Shown one piece after another: positions 24,173 through 36,523 of a stretch of 64,000 nucleotides of DNA (its first letter is position 1; each line of letters opens with the position of its first letter). The DNA is from Gymnothorax reevesii (Eukaryota; Chordata; Actinopteri; Anguilliformes; Muraenidae), in the NCBI GenBank assembly GCA_029721435.1, contig CM056573.1:99067447-99131446 (forward strand), read 5' to 3'. The position numbers and the translations under genes are program-made. The notes beneath the pieces are model-generated. The model was given only the letters and a program-made list of their open reading frames with translations, made no database searches and was not told where the DNA came from.

Positions 24173-24190
24173 GGGGGGGGGGGGGGGGGG
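24173..24190 (+). repeat. Poly-G run of 18
   Basis: Homopolymer inside the LINE copy; such runs are assembly-sensitive and probably changed length after insertion. Confidence 0.9.
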
Positions 24191-24323
24191 CAGCACTGAG
24201 CCAACAAAATTGATTCTTGGTTATGTATTCATTTTAATTATTGAGGCACAGGCTTGTAGTGAATTAGGCAAACTCGACCATGTATTGAAGTCGTGTAGAA
24301 TCTTGTTGTATGTGCTCGTATAA

Positions 24324-24992
24324 TTATGCAGTCTGATTCAGAGTGGGTAATATTTCAATGTCACGATATTTAAAATGGTCAACAATAGGAATGCCTGCAG
24401 GGAGAACAGCAGATTTGCCAGACTCATCAAGAGGTAAAAAGGCTGATTTTGGCCATTTAATTCTGAAGCCAGACAAGTTACCAAATTCTTCTATTACAGT
24501 AAGCAGATGAGGCGTAAATATGGCTGGATTCTCCATAAAGACCAATACATCATCTGCGTACAGGGCAAAGTGATGATGTGTGCCTCTGATAGATATGGGG
24601 CTAATAATCTGTGACTGTCTTAAAAATTGAGCCAGAGGCTCAAGGGATAGAGCGAAGACTCCTGGACTTAGAGGACAGCCCTGTCTGGAGGACCTTGCTA
24701 CAGGGAAGAGTGAGGAGCAGATTTTGCCTGTCAAGATTATTGCTGATGGTGCAGGATAAAGTACTTTTATCATGTGAATAAATCCTTCTCCAAGACCCAT
24801 TGTTTCCAGTACAGCCCAAAGATAAGGCCACTCCAGCCTATCAAAAGCCTTCATAGCATCTAAAGATACGATGGCTGCTTGTGTTGTATTGTCTTTGCAA
24901 GAATCAATAATGTGTAATAAATGTCTGAGATTGTAAGTTGCTAGGCGACCTCTAATGAATCCTGTTTGATCACAATGAACTAAAGATGTCAT
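24324..24992 (-). pseudogene. L1/Tx1 LINE reverse transcriptase palm
   Basis: 222 codons: HCDQTGFIRGRLATYNLRHL, VSLDAMKAFDRLEWPYLW (first catalytic Asp), RQGCPLSPGVFALSLEPLA and HFALYADDVLVFME, the active-site YADD. The frame is one of several pieces of the same ORF2; upstream text (DLKIYAKVLGLRLQNY) is visible in another frame near 25010-25060. Confidence 0.95.
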
Positions 24993-25105
24993 ATAGTTCT
25001 GTAATCTAAGCCCCAGTACCTTAGCGTAGATTTTAAGGTCGACACCAAGCAGGCTTAAAGGTCTGTAACTGCGACACTCAGTTGGGTTTTTGTCCTTTTC
25101 AGAAG

Positions 25106-25412
25106 TCAGGAGATAAGTGCCGTGTTAACGTCCAGCAAAAATCCTCCCTTCTCTATTGAATACTGAATCATAGACAGCAACAGCGGACCCAAAAGATCCC
25201 AGAAAGTTACATAAACCTCTGGAGAAATGCCATCCCATCCAGGGGCCTTAGCCCTCTGCATGTCAAGGACCGCGCTTTTAAGTTCTTCCAGAGTAATAGG
25301 CTCTGCTAGTCGCATTGAATCAGCTTCTGACACGTGTGGTAACTGCGCCTCACTAAGAAATGCATCATATTTGGTTTTATTAAAGGTTACTTCTGAGCTA
25401 TATAAATCAGAA
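25106..25412 (-). pseudogene. L1/Tx1 LINE ORF2 piece upstream of RT
   Basis: Encodes ITLEELKSAVLDMQRAK, APGWDGISPEVYVTFWD and SIEKGGFLLDVNTALIS, the RT thumb-side N-terminal region of L1-group ORF2. The open frame continues to 25522, but residues beyond 25412 come from the target DNA, as the duplicated CCCTGTACCATC shows. Confidence 0.88.
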
Positions 25413-25640
25413 CCCTGTACCATCTTTTCTCTTTGCTGCACAGTGATAACCCTCACTGTACATATTTTCTTTTGTGGAACTGCTGGGGTACTGCCATGCA
25501 ATGATCTGATTGATAGTTGCAACTGAGAATGGCTGGCTTTGCAAACTTCTGGGGCACATACACCTTTAACATTCTGGATGAAAATAAGGAGCAGTCATTA
25601 CACTAAATGCTCTGTATGATCAATAATTGCAATGGGATTA

Positions 25641-26870
25641 CAGTGCTGCGAAAAAGTATTTACTCCCTTCTCAATATCTTCCATTTTTGCTTATTTTCAT
25701 ATTTAAATGTTGCAGATCATGCAAATGCTTTTAATATAAGACAAAAACATTGCGAGTTAACACAAAGTGCAGAAATGATAATTTCACTTTTTTTGCAGTT
25801 AAAGAGATATTAAAAACCTATATCACATGCAAAAAAGTAATAGCCCCTCTAAACCTAATAAAAGGGTTGTAGCAGCAACTGCAATCAAATGTTTGTGACA
25901 ACTGGCATTCAAATCTTTCATATTGCTGAGGAGGAAGTTTGGCAGGCTCTGCTTTGCAGAATAGTTTTCATTCAGCCACATCGGAGGGTTTTACATTGTG
26001 CGCTGCCTTAAGGTCATGCCACAACATCTCCATTGGAATCAAGTCAGAACTGTGACTTGGCTTCTCCAGAACTTTCCTTTCGTTTCTTTTGAGCCATTCA
26101 GATGTGGGCTTGCTTGTGTGCTTTGGATCATTGTCCTTCTGCACAACCCAACTGCGCTCAAGCTTTTGTCGTGAACTGATAGCCGGACATTCTCCCTCAG
26201 GATTTTCCATTAGAGAGTGGAATTCATGATTCCAAAAATTATGGCGAGTCACCCAGGTCCTGAGGCAGCAAAGCAGCCCCAGACTATCATACTATACTAC
26301 CTCCTCCTTTAGGCCAAATGTAACAGAACCTATGTCTTCCAAAAAGTTCCACTTTTACTCAGCAGCCTGCAGAATATTTTACCAAAAGCCTTGCATGGGG
26401 AGCAACTAGATTTTTTTCACAAACAAGCTTTTGTGTTCTTGTTGGTCAGTGGTGGTTTTCACCTTGCAGCTCTTCCATGGATGCAGTTTTTGCCCAGTCT
26501 CTTTCTTATTGAGGAGTCATGCACACTGACCTTAACTAAGGCAAGTGAGGCCTGCAGTTCTTTAGATTTTCATCTGGGTCCTTTTGTTACATCCTGGATG
26601 AGTCTTCAATGCGCTTTTGGAGGAATTGTGATAGGCCCGCCTCTCCTTGGAATGCTCACCACAGTTCAATGTTTTCTCCATTTGTAGATGATGGCTCTCC
26701 CCCTGGTTCACTGGAGTTCCAGAGCCTTATAAATTGATTTTTTTACCCAGTTCTGACTTAAATATGTCAAAGATTTGTTTCTCATCTGTTTGAGTTTCTT
26801 TGGATTGTGCCATCTTCTGCTGCTTTTTTGCCCGCTTGACATTGCCAGATAGGTTCTATTTAATCTATGT
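25641..26870 (-). mobile_element. Tc1-like transposon, 3' end lost
   Basis: Follows TA (25639-25640) with CAGTGCTGCGAAAAAGTATT. Minus-strand transposase remains at 25968-26252 ([14 protein letters not shown], second catalytic Asp; [14 protein letters not shown] with the Glu). Homology to the copy at 30255 fades near 26870 and no right inverted end is found. Boundary on the right is approximate. Confidence 0.85.
25968..26252 (-). pseudogene. Tc1 transposase C-terminal fragment
   Basis: 94 codons with [18 protein letters not shown] and [11 protein letters not shown], covering the second Asp and the Glu of the DDE triad. The N-terminal part is frame-broken across 26260-26820. Confidence 0.88.
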
Positions 26871-27418
26871 GCAGTTGTATTCTTCTCGTCTGAATGGTCA
26901 AAAACAACTTGTTTTTGCTGAACCCCTGAAATCAAGTGGCTCGCTTGAATTTTACACCCGAAATCTTGCACGAAGAAACAATCTGTCATTTATCACAAAT
27001 TTAAATGAACTGGGTTGATCCTCTTCACCGTGCAGAAAGACTCCCTTTACTCCGCAGACATCATCGTTCTCATCACAACACACTTTTAATAATTGTTTTC
27101 TTCACAAGAGTTGATAATGTTCTTTTAAAATTGCTAAATAAAACTGTACTGCATGAGTGTGCACATCAATTTTTAGCAAGAGCATTTTTGAAGCCGAAGA
27201 AAGTAGTAGAAATCTGCAGACAGTAGTTTTCAAGGCATTTTATTGAAAGGAACCAATAACATCTTTAACTTTTTTGGCAACGAAGTGATATATTCATCTG
27301 AGAGCTTGTACAATGAGAAAGTTGACAAAAAAAAAAAAAAATTGGTCTTCTTCCATTTTTTAACCAGTGCTCCCACCCATAAGGTGTACAACAGTGAATA
27401 AGCATAAATTAGAAAAAA

Positions 27419-30050
27419 TGTGAGGGTGCGATCAGGAACCAGTCGCGAGAACCAGGCAGTGCAGTAGAACTTGCTTTGTTTATAAAGGGGGAGCACCAGT
27501 GGCGTGCACAAATAGACGCTAGGTGGTGCTACAGCACTTGCCCCTTTGCCCTTTATCAATGAAAGTGCCCTTTTGAAATTTGTTTTTTTTTTTAAATGAT
27601 TATATTTATTATTATTATTATTATTAACACTTTAGTGGGGCCAATGTTGAAATGATCTTGTAGAAAAGCGGTGTGATTAAAAACTACTGAAAAAAATGCC
27701 CCGAAATGGGCCACCTCCTCACGCACTTCCGACCTCTCTTCCTTTGTCACGTGAACACGCGCGCAGTGCATATAGATGCGCTGCAGGAGCATATCAGCTG
27801 AGCGACTGGAAGCCACAGTCTTGTGCCCCACCAGCCAGGTAACACACAGATCAAGTGAAATCGTACAGTTTGCCCTCCAAGCCCAACCTGTAATCATTTT
27901 GTTGTGCAGTAGCATGTCTCATACACAGTGACGTTCCGTCGGCAGAAACACAGGGCCAGCAATAACCTCACCTTTCACTTCTAAATGACAGACACCTCTC
28001 GCAGTTTACCTCCCCGATTAGCAACCGTTGCTCAGACTGATTGGAGGAACCGAGGAGAATCTAACTTGTTTTTGAAAGCCGTGTTATAGGCCTACATTGC
28101 TCTACGAAATTTTACGGCGTTTAACTTACTTCCGCACACCAATGACTACAGAAAAAATATCAATAGCCTACATCTTTATAATTTCTGAATTTGCGTAAAT
28201 TAATTTGCGACGTTCATTGAGCAATTAGCCATGAGAATCTGTTCTATATACTCTGAATGTGACAGCCAAAGTGCATAGTAGCACAGCTGAGTGAAGACGA
28301 AAATAATTGCTGTGAAGTCCGCGAAAGTTTCGGATTTTTTTGCAGATTGTCATCCTTGCGGATTCACATCAATTATATCAACATAGCCAACAGGTAATTG
28401 CTTTGTAATTAGCATTTCTTAATCATTACGTGTCACGCATTGGTGGTGGCCATTCTGTTAATTAACTGTTTGATTGTTAATCAATCAAACCTGATCGCAA
28501 ACAGTTTAAGAGCAATTATCCGGGAGAGGGTGATGTTACTGAAGGCCTTCCTGGCATCTGACGGTACGCCACTGCTCATACAGCACCAAACAACTGAGCA
28601 TTTTTTAGCCGACTGGTCCTCTGATTAGCTAGTTTAATGCTATAGCCCAAACAATGATAGATAACATGAGGACGACCACCATAAACAATGTCAGTCGACT
28701 TTGCAAACCTATCTGTTAAGCTGAACGTTTTCTTTTGTGTAGGTTTTGTTAGGCAACATAAATAAACACATAAAGAAGAATCAGGCAGTTCCCCATTGCC
28801 TGAGAAAAATATCCCCATAAAGGTTACCCATGTGCCTTCTTTTGATGAATGACAGTAGTCATGAATTGCATTGAACATGTGCGTGTAATATTTATTTTAT
28901 TTTTTTAATCTCACACTATAATAACATGTTCCACGTGTGCAAAAAAGTGCCCTCCCCCTCCCCCTCCCCCCTGAGCACTTGCCCCCCATAATGTCTGTGC
29001 ACGCCACTGGGGAGCACCCCCGAAGGGCAGAAGGCAAAAGTACAAAGTCCACACTCCAAAAATCAAAATCCAGTTGGGCAAAAATAGAATCGAAAACCAG
29101 GGCAGCAATCACAATAATCGTAGTCGGACAGAGATGGGTCTGGCTCACAATGTACAGGAATGTCAAAGAAGCAAAACCAGAATCCAATGGGCGTAATCCG
29201 AATCGTAACCAGGGCAGCAAACATAGATCCCGTGGTCGGGCAGAAAAAGGTCAAAATTCACAGATGCAACAATAATCCAAAATCACAAAGGCAAAAATCG
29301 AAAAGTCGGGCAGTCCAGTCAGAAAGATAAACACCAAGAAATCAAGGCGAAATGAAATGTGCCACAAGAAGACTGAGGGAAAACGATCTGACGGAGAGTA
29401 GCTGTGAAAAGACACCCAATATACATTTCCAGTGAGATCACATGGTGAGAGACACAGGTGCAAACAGTCAGATTGATTACAAGGGAGCAGCACATGAGGG
29501 AGAACCCAATCACATGGAATTTGGCAGAAGCCAAAACGCGGATAGGGGTCACGGGACAAACCTATACAAAGGCATACAGCACCAGTTAAGGAGTTCTAAC
29601 TTGCATAGGTATTTAAAGAAGGACAGCGTGATAAGACGTGGAGCTTCCACAGAAAATGCAGCAAAGCTTATCAGGGAGAGACAAGTGGTGGAGACTAGAA
29701 CAGGGCGAGGGCTGAGGGCTTGTTAATCAATTAGTAAGTGAAGCTATACAATCCCTTGGTGCTTGTTAGTAAGTTAGTATTATATACAAAAGTACAACGT
29801 TAGTTGGTGTTAGTAACTTCTAGCGAAAATAAACTGTTAGTATGGTTAGTAAGATAGAAAAGTAAGGAGAAGTAAGTAAACGAGATCGGAAGGAAGGTTG
29901 AAATCCAGAATCCAATAAATCACCCGTAGAGTAACACGCAGGACTGGGGCTGTGTGCAATGGACGAAAGACCAGACGGGGGAGACAAAGTGCAATGCATG
30001 ATGGAAAACATGAACCGGAATATGACTAAGGCAAAATGTAAAACATGGAA
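27419..30050 (-). mobile_element. Diverged Gypsy-type solo LTR, split by a hAT-like element
   Basis: Begins TGTGAGGGTGCGATCAGG (27419) and, after the hAT insertion (27497-29009), continues with cgaagggcagaaggcaaaag, gggcagtccagtcagaaaga, ctgttagtatggttagtaag and gaaatccagaatccaataaat, all with close counterparts in the LTR at 16550-17882. It is older or from a sister family: similarity is moderate. The right end is not clear; I lose the match near 30050. No gag-pol is present. Confidence 0.8.
27497..29009. mobile_element. hAT-like DNA transposon, non-autonomous
   Basis: Starts CAGTGGCGTGCACA and ends TGTGCACGCCACTG, a 14-bp perfect inverted repeat, flanked by the perfect 8-bp duplication GGGAGCAC (27489-27496, 29010-29017). 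Eight-bp duplications and CA-starting ends are hAT hallmarks. A C-rich block (28951-28990) lies just inside the right end. The interior has no transposase frame I recognise. It interrupts a Gypsy LTR, so it came in later. Confidence 0.92.
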
Positions 30051-30186
30051 GAATTGTGCACTCATGGCTTCAGCAAAGCAAGAACTGGGGATACTCTCAA
30101 CTGTAGCACCTTTATATCAGATGACCCTGTTAGTAAACAAAGCTTTGAAGAAATGTTTATTTTATCTTTGAGTTTGTTTGTGTGTT

Positions 30187-30240
30187 TGAGAGAGAGAGAG
30201 GAAGAGAAAGAAAGAGAGAGAGACAGAGAGCGACCGAGAG
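30187..30240. repeat. AG-rich simple repeat
   Basis: Purine run of GA/GAAA units (gagagagagagaggaagag) just upstream of a Tc1 copy. Confidence 0.9.
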
Positions 30241-30520
30241 AAGTTTTTTTGGTACAGTGCTGTGAAAAAGTATTTGCCCCTTTCCTGATTTCTTTCTTTT
30301 CTTTTTTTTTTCCATATTTGGCACACTTAAATGTTTCAGATCAAACAAATTTTAATATTAGACTAAGACAACCCGAGTAAATACAAAATGTAGATTTTAA
30401 ATGATGATTTCATTTATTGAGGGGAAAAAGCTATCCAAACCTACCTGGCCTTATGTGAAAAAGTATTTGCCCCCTAAACCCAGTAACTGGTTGTGCCTCC
30501 CGCGGCGACAATAACTGCAA

Positions 30521-30715
30521 TCAAGAATTTGTGATAACTTGCAATGAGTCTTTCACATCACTGTGGAGGAATTTTGGCCCTCTCTTCTTTGCAGAATTGT
30601 TTAATTCAGCCACATAGGAGGGTTTACGAGCATGAACGGCCTGGTTAAGGTCATGCCACTGCATTTCAATCGGATTTAAGTCCAGTCTTTGACTAGGCAA
30701 CTTCAAAACCTTCAT
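30521..30715 (-). pseudogene. Tc1 transposase fragment (Glu region)
   Basis: Short remnant MKVLKLPSQRLDLNPIEMQW followed by HDLNQAV; carries the third catalytic residue of the DDE domain. Frame broken on both sides. Confidence 0.85.
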
Positions 30716-30822
30716 TTTGTTATTTTAAGCCATTCAGAGGTGGGCTTGCTGGTGTGTTTTGGATGATGGTCCTGCTTCATTACTCAAGCGCGTTTGAGCT
30801 TGAGGTCACAAACTGATGGTTA

Positions 30823-31131
<309 letters not shown>

Positions 31132-31434
31132 TCAGCAGTGGTTTTCGCCTTCGAACTCTCCCATGGATGCCATTTTAGCCCAGTCTCTTTCTGATTGTTG
31201 AATCATGAACACTGACTTTAACTGAGGCAAGTTAGGCCTGCAGTTCTTTTTTTCTGGGTTCTTTTCTGACCTCCTGGATGAGTCGTCGATGCGCTCTAGG
31301 AATAATTTTGGTAGGCCAGCCACTCCTGGGAAGTTTCTCCACTGTTCCAAGTTTTCTCCATTTGTGGATAATGGCTCTCACCGTGGTTCACTGGAGTCCC
31401 AAAGCCTTAGAAATGGCTTTGTATCCTTTTCCAG

Positions 31435-32080
31435 TAGAGTTGGGCGGTAACCAAATTCTGATACCGTCAAACCTCCTTCCTATTTTACCATAGTTTACGG
31501 TATTGCCATGACTAATTAAAAATTATGACATAAGGCTCAGACAGCGTCACCAAACTGTTGACTTGTGCCTTCACCGTTCAGAAACTGAATACCGAACACT
31601 AATACTGAAACAATAACAACATAAAATGCACAATATTAACAACTTTTATTAGAAACGCACTGTCACGTGACGACAACCACATATAAGTGCTCCTGAGGGC
31701 TGTTTCAATAAACACGACAGCCCTTCCGATCCAGCGACGGATTACCCCCCCGACTGGATCAGACGGTTCGTCTTTTTCTGAGTGTTTCAATAAATGGTCT
31801 GTCGTCCTCCGACCCAATCGACTGTCCAACTTTCATGGACTACTCGAGAGTTGTTCTAAAACCCGGTCGGACATCAAAAATAACGCTAAAATATGGCGTT
31901 TTTGTTTGATTTTGTCTGGAAGCGCAGACAGCCCAAAATCGAAAGAGAGTATTACTAATGCCCGCAAAACCAATGTAGCCTACATCCAGAAATGGTGCTC
32001 TGTTAAATCTGTGAATGAATTTTTCTAACAACTACTCACAATTTATTAACAATGCATGTAGATTTCACTTTGGCTCCAAA
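31435..32080. repeat. Unclassified insert within the Tc1 copy
   Basis: About 645 bp with no Tc1 similarity. It starts tagagttgggcggtaacc and contains a possible hairpin (gtttcaataaacacgacag / gtgtttcaataaatggtctg are direct, not inverted, repeats). I do not recognise a coding frame. Confidence 0.5.
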
Positions 32081-32891
32081 TCATTGGCACCATTACTTTT
32101 TCACATAGGGCCACGTAGGTCTAGATAGCTTTTTTCTCTTAATAAATTAAATCATCATTTAAAAACAGCATGCTGTATTTAATCGGGATGTCTTGGTCTA
32201 ATATTAAAATTTGTTTGATGATCTGAAACATTAATGTGTGAAAAATATGCAAAAATAAGGAATCAGGAAGGGGGCAAATACTTTTTCACAGCACTGTATA
32301 TAAATGTCACCCTGTCTGTGAGAACCCAGCTGAAGTCATTGTCTGGCCATGTACAGTTTTTTTTTTTATAAGGAATATTCTTTGAGAAAATCTAATTGAT
32401 ATCTCTAATACTGACTGAGAAAGGTCATTTCAAAGTTTTGGCAGGCATGACATGTCTTCAAACTAGCCTGGTTGGCTTCACAAGATGTTAATCTATGAAT
32501 GCAAACGCTTCATTTCTGAAATTTCCATGATGATACAATGGAAGGAGAAATGGAGAAATGCGCACCTGGCTTAAATCGCAACTCCTCTGCCATACCTTCG
32601 ACTGACCTGCTTTAAAATGGTGCGCATTACCGTCTGCATTCATTTTCAGTGTTAGAAAAGAAGTTCCTAAACCGAATGACACCCAAACTATCAGGTGTTT
32701 ATCCACCGAAGGTAAACTGAAAGCCGATTGAAAACCAGGCTTGTGGAAACCAACTTCCGCTATTTCTCCGTAATTTGTAAACAAAGTCTCCACAAATTCA
32801 TTAATTTTAATATGCGTGAAATTAACTATGTTAGAAATTTATTTTTGAGCACTATATTTTGAAACCCCAATATGTAACCTATCATTTACAC

Positions 32892-33095
32892 CAGGGGTCC
32901 CCAATCTTTCCCAGAAAGGACTGGTGTGGGTGCAGGCTTTCATTGCAACCAACCAGCTATGCACCTGATGCTACTAATCAAGCTTATTTGTCAGGAGTCC
33001 AGGGGTTGATTAGTAGCATCTGGTGTGTAATTGCTTGGTTGCAATGAAAGCCTCCACCCACACCGGCCCTTTCTGGGAAAGATTTAGGACCCCTG
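32892..33095. mobile_element. Foldback hAT-like MITE, copy 1
   Basis: A 204-bp imperfect palindrome: CAGGGGTCCCCAATCTTTCC at the left against ggaaagatttaggacccctg at the right, with gtgggtgcaggctttcattg inverted inside. Flanks atttacac and attaacat agree at six of eight positions, fitting a decayed 8-bp duplication. Confidence 0.85.
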
Positions 33096-33491
33096 ATTAA
33101 CATTGATAAACTCACATCTCATATTTATCATAGGGACTACTTGACGGCCTTTACCTCAAAATTTGATCAGGCGAGTTTAGCTAGGTTTTCACGGGCGGGG
33201 TCACAAATTACTTCATATCTGCTTTGTTAAAGATGACCCTCTGACAATCTTTGCGTTCTGGTGGCGTACTTTGTTTATTGGAATTTAAACAAAGGCACTG
33301 TTTCACCTTTTCTCATATTTGGGTCATTTTTGAAAAGTCATATAAATTCAAGTTTTTTTGACAGGGTTTTCACTGCTGTCAAACAGTGGTGGGTCATTTT
33401 CAAGCTGAAAACAACACAAGGGTTAAGTGATGAAGAGATTCAATTATCAATTAAATTTGTTTAATTTATTTATTTACTAACCAATTGGGAA

Positions 33492-33625
33492 ATTACTTTT
33501 TCCACTTAGGGTTGGATAGGCCAAGTAGGGTTCGATTGCTTTTTCTCTTCAATAAATTAAATCTCCATTTAGAAACTGTATTTTCTGTTAATTCAGGTTA
33601 GCTCTGTCCAACATTAAAATTAGAT
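33492..33625. mobile_element. Tc1-like element tail fragment
   Basis: aattactttttccacttagg, ggttcgattgctttttctct and aataaattaaatctccattt parallel the right part of the Tc1 copy at 32085-32215. No end motif survives. Confidence 0.75.
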
Positions 33626-35593
33626 GTTAGTGTATGTTAAGATTGTTTGTGTGGGGTGACCTCAAGGTAATCGCACTTTGATTTGTATAACTGAAAAGAA
33701 ATGGCCATTGTTGATGGCTGAATTTTCAAACCTGCGTAGAAGCTCTCTCAAAGAAGTGTTACTGAGTCGGAGCTGTGTCCCTGTCTTTACAACGTGTGTA
33801 GAGAAGTGTTACCATGAATGTGAAGCTAAATGAAAATTTGGCTTTCCTCTTTGGCAGACAGGATGCTGTTTGTTTAAGTCAGCCAAACAAAGTCATCGTT
33901 TGCATTTTTTATAATTTTCCCAGTAGTATGTCCTGAGAGGTACGAGCTTTGGGGACTTGTTCTTCCAGGTTTGTGAGATGGAAGCACTTTAACAGGCACA
34001 GGAAAGGGAGTAGTGGTGCCTGCCTGACACCCCCAGCACTATTTGCACATCCCCCAACAACCAATAGCCCAGACTGGACCTGGAGAGAGAGAGGGTCAAT
34101 GGAGAGAGGCGTCTCGTCTCACTTGGTAATATCTGCCCTCAGGACATCTGACAAGCCAATAGTTCCTGCCTCTATCAATATCAGTCAGGCTTTTTCAGCT
34201 CAATCAATCATGGCGTGGTTTCCTAGAAGGTACCTGAAGAAGACACTGGCAGATGTATCTATTAAATGAAGTGGCTACCTGCAATGCACTAGCACAAATG
34301 TCTCACAGGGTTGGCCCAGAAAGTGTTGCCAGATTTATGAATGATTCCCTGCCCACAGGGGCTGGTCCTTGGGGAGGCGTAAGAAAAGGGCTGGAATGTG
34401 TGCGCTTTATGGAAATGAGCTCTCCTCTCACGTCAGTCTGGAGGTGTACTAAGGTCCGCCACCAGTCCCACCAACAATGAGTAATTTGTATCATGTGTCC
34501 GGTCCGAATCAAATGGCCCTGTTTACTCCGAAGCCCTCTCTTCCCGCTGGTTATTATCATATCAAAGCTACGGGGATGACATTGAAGGGAATGGCATTTC
34601 TGTCGTCTCGAACTGTGAGCTGGACTGGGGGTAATTGCAGGCATGTGGCTTTACTCAGAGTTGACCGGGAGCGGGAGGCGGTTGGATGATAGAGCGTTTG
34701 AAGTAGAGGGGATGCGCGTGTCGATGCATTTTCCAAGTGGATAATGCTGCAGCAACAGGGCAAACCTGGGGTTGAAATCAGACAACCATCACGCCCGCTT
34801 CCACCACGACTTTCCCCACAAAAGACCTCCTTGTTGTCTCTGATGCACACCCATGTCAAACACCCATAGTAAATACTCAACTATTCATCTCCCAGTGCTC
34901 AGTCCATTTCAGTTCAAACAGTCCCAGCTGAAATTATTGTTACACTTTTGAAAATGTGTCTCTCTGAAAACTGGGGAACCTGGTATCTACTAACTTTGGA
35001 ATGTAACAGAGCTTTTCACTCAGGGATACAATTCCTGTGTTCCTTTTTCTAACCTGCAGAGCCAATAGTTCCCTTAATTAACTGTGTAGCTGAACGGTTT
35101 TGTCGAAACCACACAAGTGCAATGGTAATGACTAAGGTTGCCATTGAAAGCATCTCCAATGAGGTACAAGACCACATATGTGTCTGTATCTTAGTACAAC
35201 TAGCCAACTATAGCTGATGTTTTCTTGGCAGCCCCGTGCTTGTTATGGTCTGTGGTGATTTTGCTGTATTTCAAATGGATGGATGATAGCATGACTCTAA
35301 ATGCAGCAGTAAGCAGACCAGTGGCATCAGTAGGGTTTGGAGTAATAGTAAAGATGGCTTTACTTTTGTCCCAATTCTGTCATTTAATTTAAAACCAGTC
35401 AGTGCAGCTTTTATTGTCATCATTGCATTTTCAAATTCAGTTTTATTGTCAGTGTGCTCTGATCTGTGATTTTCAATGTGTCCTCCACCATTTAAGTCAA
35501 AGAGTAAGTAAACGGTATTAAGTAATCCTCTGTTATTGGTAGGTAGCAATCCTTCTATCCACTGGATGGTGCTATTACATCATAGTAACAAGG

Positions 35594-35650
35594 TAAGAGT
35601 TAATTCAACTCTTACAGAGTCGAATGAACTATTATAGAGTCTATTTGATT
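35594..35650. repeat. MITE-like fragment A
   Basis: taagagttaattcaactctt acagagtcgaatgaac resembles the reverse complement of 40800-40840, suggesting a shared small repeat family. Confidence 0.5.
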
Positions 35651-36523
35651 CCACACTTGCCGGAGAGGAAACAAACTCCTAAAATCTGGACATTTTGCTG
35701 TGATCTTTTGACTTACACCAAGCAAATATCATATTATGAAAGGATGTTGTCAACATTAGGCTCCCATAAAAAGTTATCAGTATCAGTAGTTTTGAAAATC
35801 TCTGTTAGTTTGGGTTATGAAAAGTGAATAAAATGGCCGGACATTGAATTACTTGGACTCAGCAGCCTCTGGTGCCCATACATGGGGTCAATTGGGAGTG
35901 CTGACAACCGTTGTAAAGTTTGGCCTCTTCGGAGATGTTAATTAATAGAGTTAGGGAAGGATTCACACTTTCCAAGTTCTCTTCTCGTGTCTCTATAAGT
36001 AGGATATCCCCAGTGATATTAATCATGGCTTTTGGAGCAGCATGCATTCCTACTTCTGTAATGCAATACTGACTTCTAAGGCTTCTCTCTTAAGTTCCCA
36101 CTGGATGTCTCGGTAGCTAAAACCAAGTAATAACAGGCACTTCTACCTAATGAAGAAGGCCAAAGCATTAACTTTTAAAGCAGGGCTTTACCTTGCCAAA
36201 AACCGTTTCTAGCTTTATGGGTAATTCAGTCATAAGTAATTGTGACCATGTGTTGGCACAAATAAAAACCCCGTGAATTTATAGTTTGTTATAAAACCCA
36301 AGCCTGCTCTTCCAGATTGAAAAGATGTCTTTTTATGGTTTCTTTTTTTCGTTTACTTTCCTGCTGCTCAATATTTTTGACCATATTGCGCTGGTTTTGT
36401 GGAGATTTCTTCATAAGCATTTCGCAGTTTTTGTCCAATGAGAAAGTTCCTATCATACTTTTCCTGTTCTTGCTGCTGTCATTTGATAGGGCCAAAACTG
36501 AGAGCTTTTTCGCTCTTCGTTAA

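Larger units (their letters stand above)
22676..25412 (-). mobile_element. L1/Tx1-like LINE, 5'-truncated, with 16-bp target duplication
   Basis: Flanked by the direct repeat CCCTGTACCATCTTTT (22660-22675 and 25413-25428). On the minus strand it runs from the middle of ORF2 (linker before RT, ITLEELKSAVLDMQ; APGWDGISPE) through the RT palm to the cysteine-rich C-terminus and an A-rich 3' end (T-rich on +, about 22676-22810). The endonuclease and ORF1 are missing through 5' truncation. Several frameshifts and stops break ORF2. The long duplication and the A tail fit target-primed reverse transcription. Confidence 0.93.
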
